This document shows positions 60,001-64,000 of a stretch of DNA of 64,000 nt, in pieces. Where the stretch lies: the NCBI GenBank assembly GCA_001414485.1, contig LLEY01000062.1, positions 1-64,000 of the forward strand, given 5' to 3'. Position numbers and translations under genes: made by a program. The stretch comes from Calycina herbarum (taxonomy: Eukaryota > Ascomycota > Leotiomycetes > Helotiales > Pezizellaceae). A model generated the notes under the pieces. The model made no database searches, was not told the origin of the DNA, and saw only the letters and a list, made by a program, of their open reading frames with translations. Position 1 is the stretch's first letter. The number at the start of each line of letters is the position of its first letter.

Positions 60001-61411
60001 TTGTGGTAAATTAGGTGTTATTTTGAGGGATTGGTGAGATTTGAGATTTGAGATTTGAGGCGAGGCACGGGAAGGTGAGAAACAGGAGAAGAGGGGTGTT
60101 TGTTTGTTTGTTTATTTATTTGGGTTCTGGGGTTTGATGGATCGGGTAGGTGTGGTTAGAATGGTTGGTTTGATTGCGAGAGGAGTTTGAAGTATGTGGT
60201 GGTATAGATTGTTGTAGGGGTGAGAAAGAGAAATTTCAGTTACTAAACATATTCTACTGTTCGTTAAGACTCAAGTGAGAAGATTTGAATTGACCCATTT
60301 GCTAAGTTCACTTCTATTATGATTGGGATTCACTGGCTCGTGAGTCTTTCGTGTACTATTTAAGCATGTATTCAACCAATTCCAATAATTTAATAACCAT
60401 AGCTTCCAACGGAACGACTTAATGGCGTTTCAAGGACCACCACCAAAAAGTAAAGAACATGTTCTTGTTTAGTAAGTTATAAACTGTTACCGCGTATGCG
60501 ATCAGTAAAGCAGTCTCTTCTTATCCCTTTTATTTACAAAGGGGAGTTAGAATAGAGTTTTGATGGTGGTTGTGTTTTCAACAGTGAGAAGAAAATCTCA
60601 TTTTTCGTTCCAACTTTTAGTACCTGTTTTGTATGGTTGAGTTGTAGTAATTTCATACCTCCGTTTTAACCATTTCAACTGCCTTTCACAATGTACCACA
60701 AGGAGACCTTTTTGTGAGAATCTTTGGGATTATATTCAAGTAGATAGAAGCCGTTCATTATATGACTGATGTTTCTACTCGTGAGATTAAGCCAAGGTGT
60801 GTAGACACGGCCTTGAAATTTAATTGAGCTCCAGAATTAGAAAACTAGTAACAAGTGGCAATCGATGCCACAATAATTCTCATAGCTAATACATGTATAA
60901 TTTCAAACTTGTTACAAGAAATTTCACATACAAGGTGCTTTTTCTGGTGTCGAGGGTGAAAGAAAATAAAGAGAGGTGACTCTTCATCAATTATACTACC
61001 TGAATATTCCTCCTCTCCGTAAATGGCAAGTTACAAAAGCTTTCAGTAACATATTCGCTGAGGAAGTGAACTGTAAATCGTGGAGGATACCCAGCTAGTG
61101 AAAATAGGAACCTTGTGTTGAAGGTCTTTGTGCTTCAAATAGACAAGCTTTTCTTCCTGTGCATCATGGTTGTTTTATGGTGCCTCCACCCGGAATGGTG
61201 TTCTTCTCTGGGAAATCATTGAGCTCGGTGATACCTCCTATGCCTCAAAGAACAACAAAGATTGTAGAATGAGAGTTACACTGATCTACTTTGGTAGTTT
61301 GCTTGCGATTTTTATTCTTTTTGAAAAGGCTAGCGACGAGCCCTTAAGGATTCAGAGACAAGAGTGAATTCGACAGTAGAGCTTGTGGTTCATAGAAAGA
61401 TGAATTAGTTA

Positions 61412-61913
61412 CAGTGAGTTGCGAATTAAGCTTCCTTTTTGTCATAAACCGTGCTTTTTTCTTCCTAGGTTTTTTCCTTATTTATTTTAGAAAACAGAAA
61501 ACTAAAGTACTCTTTAAGATATAAGACCTAGCTAGAGAGAACCGATATATCTTCTTATACCTCCTCTCTATTTATTACTATATCTAAGCAAGTATAATAA
61601 GAATAAACTTAGTAATAGTTAATTCTTAGAAAACCCTTTTTCGTAAGAAAATTTTTCACACCCTTGTAAAGTTGAGTAGTCTCTGCTAAGACCCTATAAA
61701 ATTTAGACATATATAAAAGTGTCTGTTTTCTTCTTAAAAGGTTTGTAGAGTAAGAAAGGGGGTATAGAGCTCTTATTAGCTGTTCTCAGGGATATAATAA
61801 CATACGTTATTGTTAAGTAAAGAGGGAAAGAGTGTCTAGGAAATAAGAAATTTTCTAAAAACGCACGGTTTACAAAATATAGTCAAAAGGGAAGCTTAAT
61901 TCGCAACTCACTG
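61412..61913. mobile_element. 502-bp Tc1/mariner-type MITE
   Basis: Inverted ends at 61412-61435 and 61890-61913 begin CAGTGAGTTGCGAATTAAGC and match over about 24 bp, bordered by TA (61410-61411 and 61914-61915). A second matching word (AAACCGTGC) occurs just inside both ends. The interior is AT-rich and non-coding. Confidence 0.88.
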
Positions 61914-63545
61914 TACGGGAAGAGGAGGAAAGAATTCTTGATGTTACTGTTGTTACATTGGTGTCACAAGGAGACTTTCTTGGGGTCTGCTATATAGCCA
62001 GAATAACTTTGAGACCAGAGTGCCGAAGAGGATCGTGAGGAGCATTGTGACTGTTTTGCTCTGTTGAGCGAGTTCTTGATTTTAAGAATCGGGTGGGTTG
62101 TCAAACTTACGAGAAACGGCTGCATTTGATGCATTTGATAAGGAGTAAGCAGTGACGGTGGTACTTTTAGGAGCGAGATTCTTTTCACCCAGTCTACTTG
62201 GCTATTTTGTATTTGAGGTTCTTAGGTGTCTGTACTTCTGACTATCTTCATGAGTATTTGTCTTACTTTAGAATTGGGTAAAAGAAAGTGAGGCGGAAAT
62301 TTAATCGGGATTCTTGTCATTGGGGATAATTGGATGTTGATGAACTATAACATAGACTTCTTTGTTGGTGTTGAAACTCAGAATGTACTACTATTGGAAC
62401 TCAAAGCTACGCGCGAAGGATTTGTAGTAGGTGGCAGTATCTCAGCTGCAAGTAGTCTAAAGAGAATTGGGTTGCTACGCCTATCTTATGAAGAACCTAG
62501 GGAGCGAGAGTTAGGTATTTTGACTGTTTTGAGGGGGGCAATGAGGTTATACATCACCCCCAAAAGAATGCTGCAGAACTGGTTCTTGTCCTGCAATTCG
62601 CCTAGGGAACTTAAGTACGTGAAAGAGATTTGGGCACTACAGGCCTGTAACTTTAATTTTAACCCCTACATTCTGTCAAAATGGAAGAATTTCAACGTTT
62701 TCGGCTGTTCTAGATACCGAGTTATGAAGTACGGCAGGATGCAGATTGAAAGAAAACTTGTACTCAATCCGAAAGAGCTTGTATTGAACAAATATTCCCC
62801 ATATGAATATTGAAACAATAAAACAGGACTGCCTGTGAGTGGGTTCTTGAGAATCCGGAGAAGAGAGAAGATTCGACAGCAGAGGTTAGACCATTTCGAA
62901 AATGGAGAGTTTGAATGCAGGCTTCTGAAAACTTGCTATTTCTGTTTCTGGTTTAGTTTTTAGCTCAAACCTAATGTTTTACTCAAGCTTTGGTTTAAAT
63001 TCCAACATTTTTTTGTCACAGAAGTAGCTCGTTCAATGTAAAGAACGGTAGCTATTCTTTGGAGAGGGTCCTTTATCTCCAGAAAAAGAAAGAATCTTTG
63101 GAAATGAGGTAATCTTGTTGTATTTGGGAAGAGGAGAATTTCTACTCTGAATGGTGGAAGGGTTCTCTATTACTGCGGTCCTGTTACTCCACTCCCTCGC
63201 TTAGCATCAATTATATATCCACCGAGCCACCTTGAACATTTTAACCCACACCATTTTACTGGATTAAACGGGAACAATAAGTTAGTCAACAATTGACAGC
63301 ATGCAAAATATTTTCGACGTTTGGGCAACAAGGCTTTTCTATAGGCGCATTGGATGAACCACTTGCATTGCACAGCCACCGCCACAAAATGTAACAGCGG
63401 GAAGAGGCCAATATTGGTGGGTACTCTAATAGTGACTCATGTACAAATGCCTCTTCAAATCCCCTATAATTGATGCACTTGATTTCCACTTAATTCCTAA
63501 TCTCTATCAAATCTATATCATGCACATCAGAGGGCCAAATGACCA
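61914..63545. other. intergenic upstream of HET gene
   Basis: One 159-codon frame at 62334-62813 (plus) is long for such AT-rich DNA but matches nothing I know and lacks a clear context. I leave it uncalled. The final part is the HET gene's promoter side. Confidence 0.35.
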
Positions 63546-64000
63546 ATGGAATCCTCCACCAGAGAACTTGTCCTCTTCAAGGCTCATCAACTTCTCTACA
63601 AACCTATTTTGGCGACAGAGTTCCGTGTCGTACATCTGCTACCCGGAAAATTTCACGATGAAATTGAATGCGTCTTGGAAACACGTTCTTTCCGGGTCAA
63701 AACTCGCTACGAGGCACTCTCCTATCAATGGGGCGATGAATCGAATAAAAAGCCAATTCGTATCGCGCGTTTGGATTCTTCTTCCCAACCAAAGCTACGA
63801 ATTCTATCCGAAGCCTTGCCGAAAAGCGTAGCTGGAGCTTTGGTAACGGCATCAAGAGCGCTGCAGACTGCACCTAAGCATTATGTCGTCCCTTTCTGGG
63901 TTCTTGGTTGGATTCTCGCTACTGTACCCGTCTGGCGCTTCCTCATGCCACTCCCTGTTGAGAAGCCTGACTGGGTACCCGCGTTAATTCCTCGGGACGC
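63546..64000 (+). CDS. HET-domain protein, 5' part (truncated by window edge)
   Basis: An open frame from ATG at 63546 runs off the window without a stop (151 codons seen). FRVVHLLPGKFHDEIECVLE followed by YEALSYQWGDESNKKPIRIA at about 54-73 is the start of a heterokaryon-incompatibility (HET) domain, found in fungal self/non-self recognition and cell-death proteins. After this a hydrophobic segment at about 112-133 (YVVPFWVLGWILATVPVWRF) looks like a membrane span, placed before the later HET blocks that must lie beyond the window. An overlapping frame with an earlier ATG at 63439 is a shadow, since it lacks these motifs. Confidence 0.85.
   Translation, partial: MESSTRELVLFKAHQLLYKPILATEFRVVHLLPGKFHDEIECVLETRSFRVKTRYEALSYQWGDESNKKPIRIARLDSSSQPKLRILSEALPKSVAGALVTASRALQTAPKHYVVPFWVLGWILATVPVWRFLMPLPVEKPDWVPALIPRD

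Larger units (their letters stand above)
52936..61411. other. long region without recognisable genes
   Basis: The first few hundred bases are the promoter side of the kelch-like gene. Many overlapping short frames between 53 and 61 kb resemble nothing I know. Only two small tandem repeats stand out. A multi-exon gene with short exons could be hidden here. Confidence 0.4.

Noticed and set aside
60860..60900. Resemblance to an 18S rRNA segment (ATTCTCATAGCTAATACATG)
   Set aside because: Only about 20 bases are similar, with no surrounding rRNA sequence.
63439..63831. 130-codon ORF overlapping the HET gene start
   Set aside because: The HET motifs lie in another frame starting at 63546, so this frame is a shadow.

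Overview
The window looks like nuclear DNA of a filamentous ascomycete. The genes have many short introns (about 46-117 nt) with GT..AG (once GC..AG) borders and CTAAC/CTAAT-like branch points. Intergenic space is long, transposon remnants carry point-mutation decay of the kind caused by repeat-induced point mutation (RIP), and a fungus-specific HET gene runs off the right edge. Protein style and moderate GC suggest a leotiomycete (Botrytis/Sclerotinia-like), but that is inference only.

Layout. At 0.6-13 kb lie methylthioribose-1-phosphate isomerase (MRI1, minus), a SAM + HMG-box protein (minus) and, after a 4.6-kb divergent spacer holding a decayed Tc1/mariner fragment, a WW + PhoD-like phosphatase protein (plus). 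At 13.4-16.5 kb is a mobile-element patch: a 2.1-kb TA-flanked inverted-repeat unit that encloses an intact intronless GNAT acetyltransferase, a 139-bp inverted-repeat MITE just upstream of that ORF, and a 481-bp TA-flanked MITE. At 18.3-25.4 kb is a gene-rich stretch: mitochondrial methylmalonate-semialdehyde dehydrogenase (minus), an F-box protein (plus) and a nine-exon peroxisomal-type acyl-CoA ligase (plus). At 25.4-31.3 kb are nested repeats, a decayed gene fragment and a very AT-rich island. A CRT10-like gene (minus, 31.3-33.6 kb) and an Amt/Mep ammonium transporter with GATA-type sites upstream (plus, 37.8-39.6 kb) follow. At 40-50.7 kb is a gene desert with a 949-bp pogo/Fot1-like deletion derivative and an inactivated impala-like Tc1 element with near-perfect 34-bp ends. 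A kelch-like single-pass membrane protein (minus, 50.7-52.9 kb) is followed by a 10-kb stretch without recognisable genes except a 502-bp MITE. The start of a HET-domain gene with an apparent membrane segment lies at 63.5-64 kb.

The genes are mostly unrelated housekeeping or regulatory functions and do not form a cluster. MRI1 (methionine salvage), methylmalonate-semialdehyde dehydrogenase (valine/pyrimidine breakdown), the acyl-CoA ligase and the ammonium transporter are individual metabolic genes. I found no convincing new multi-gene system. The most unusual items are the GNAT gene boxed between transposon-like ends, the GC-AG in-frame mini-intron in the phosphatase, and the HET gene with a hydrophobic insertion. 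All multi-exon models below were built by hand, and each closes in frame from start to stop.
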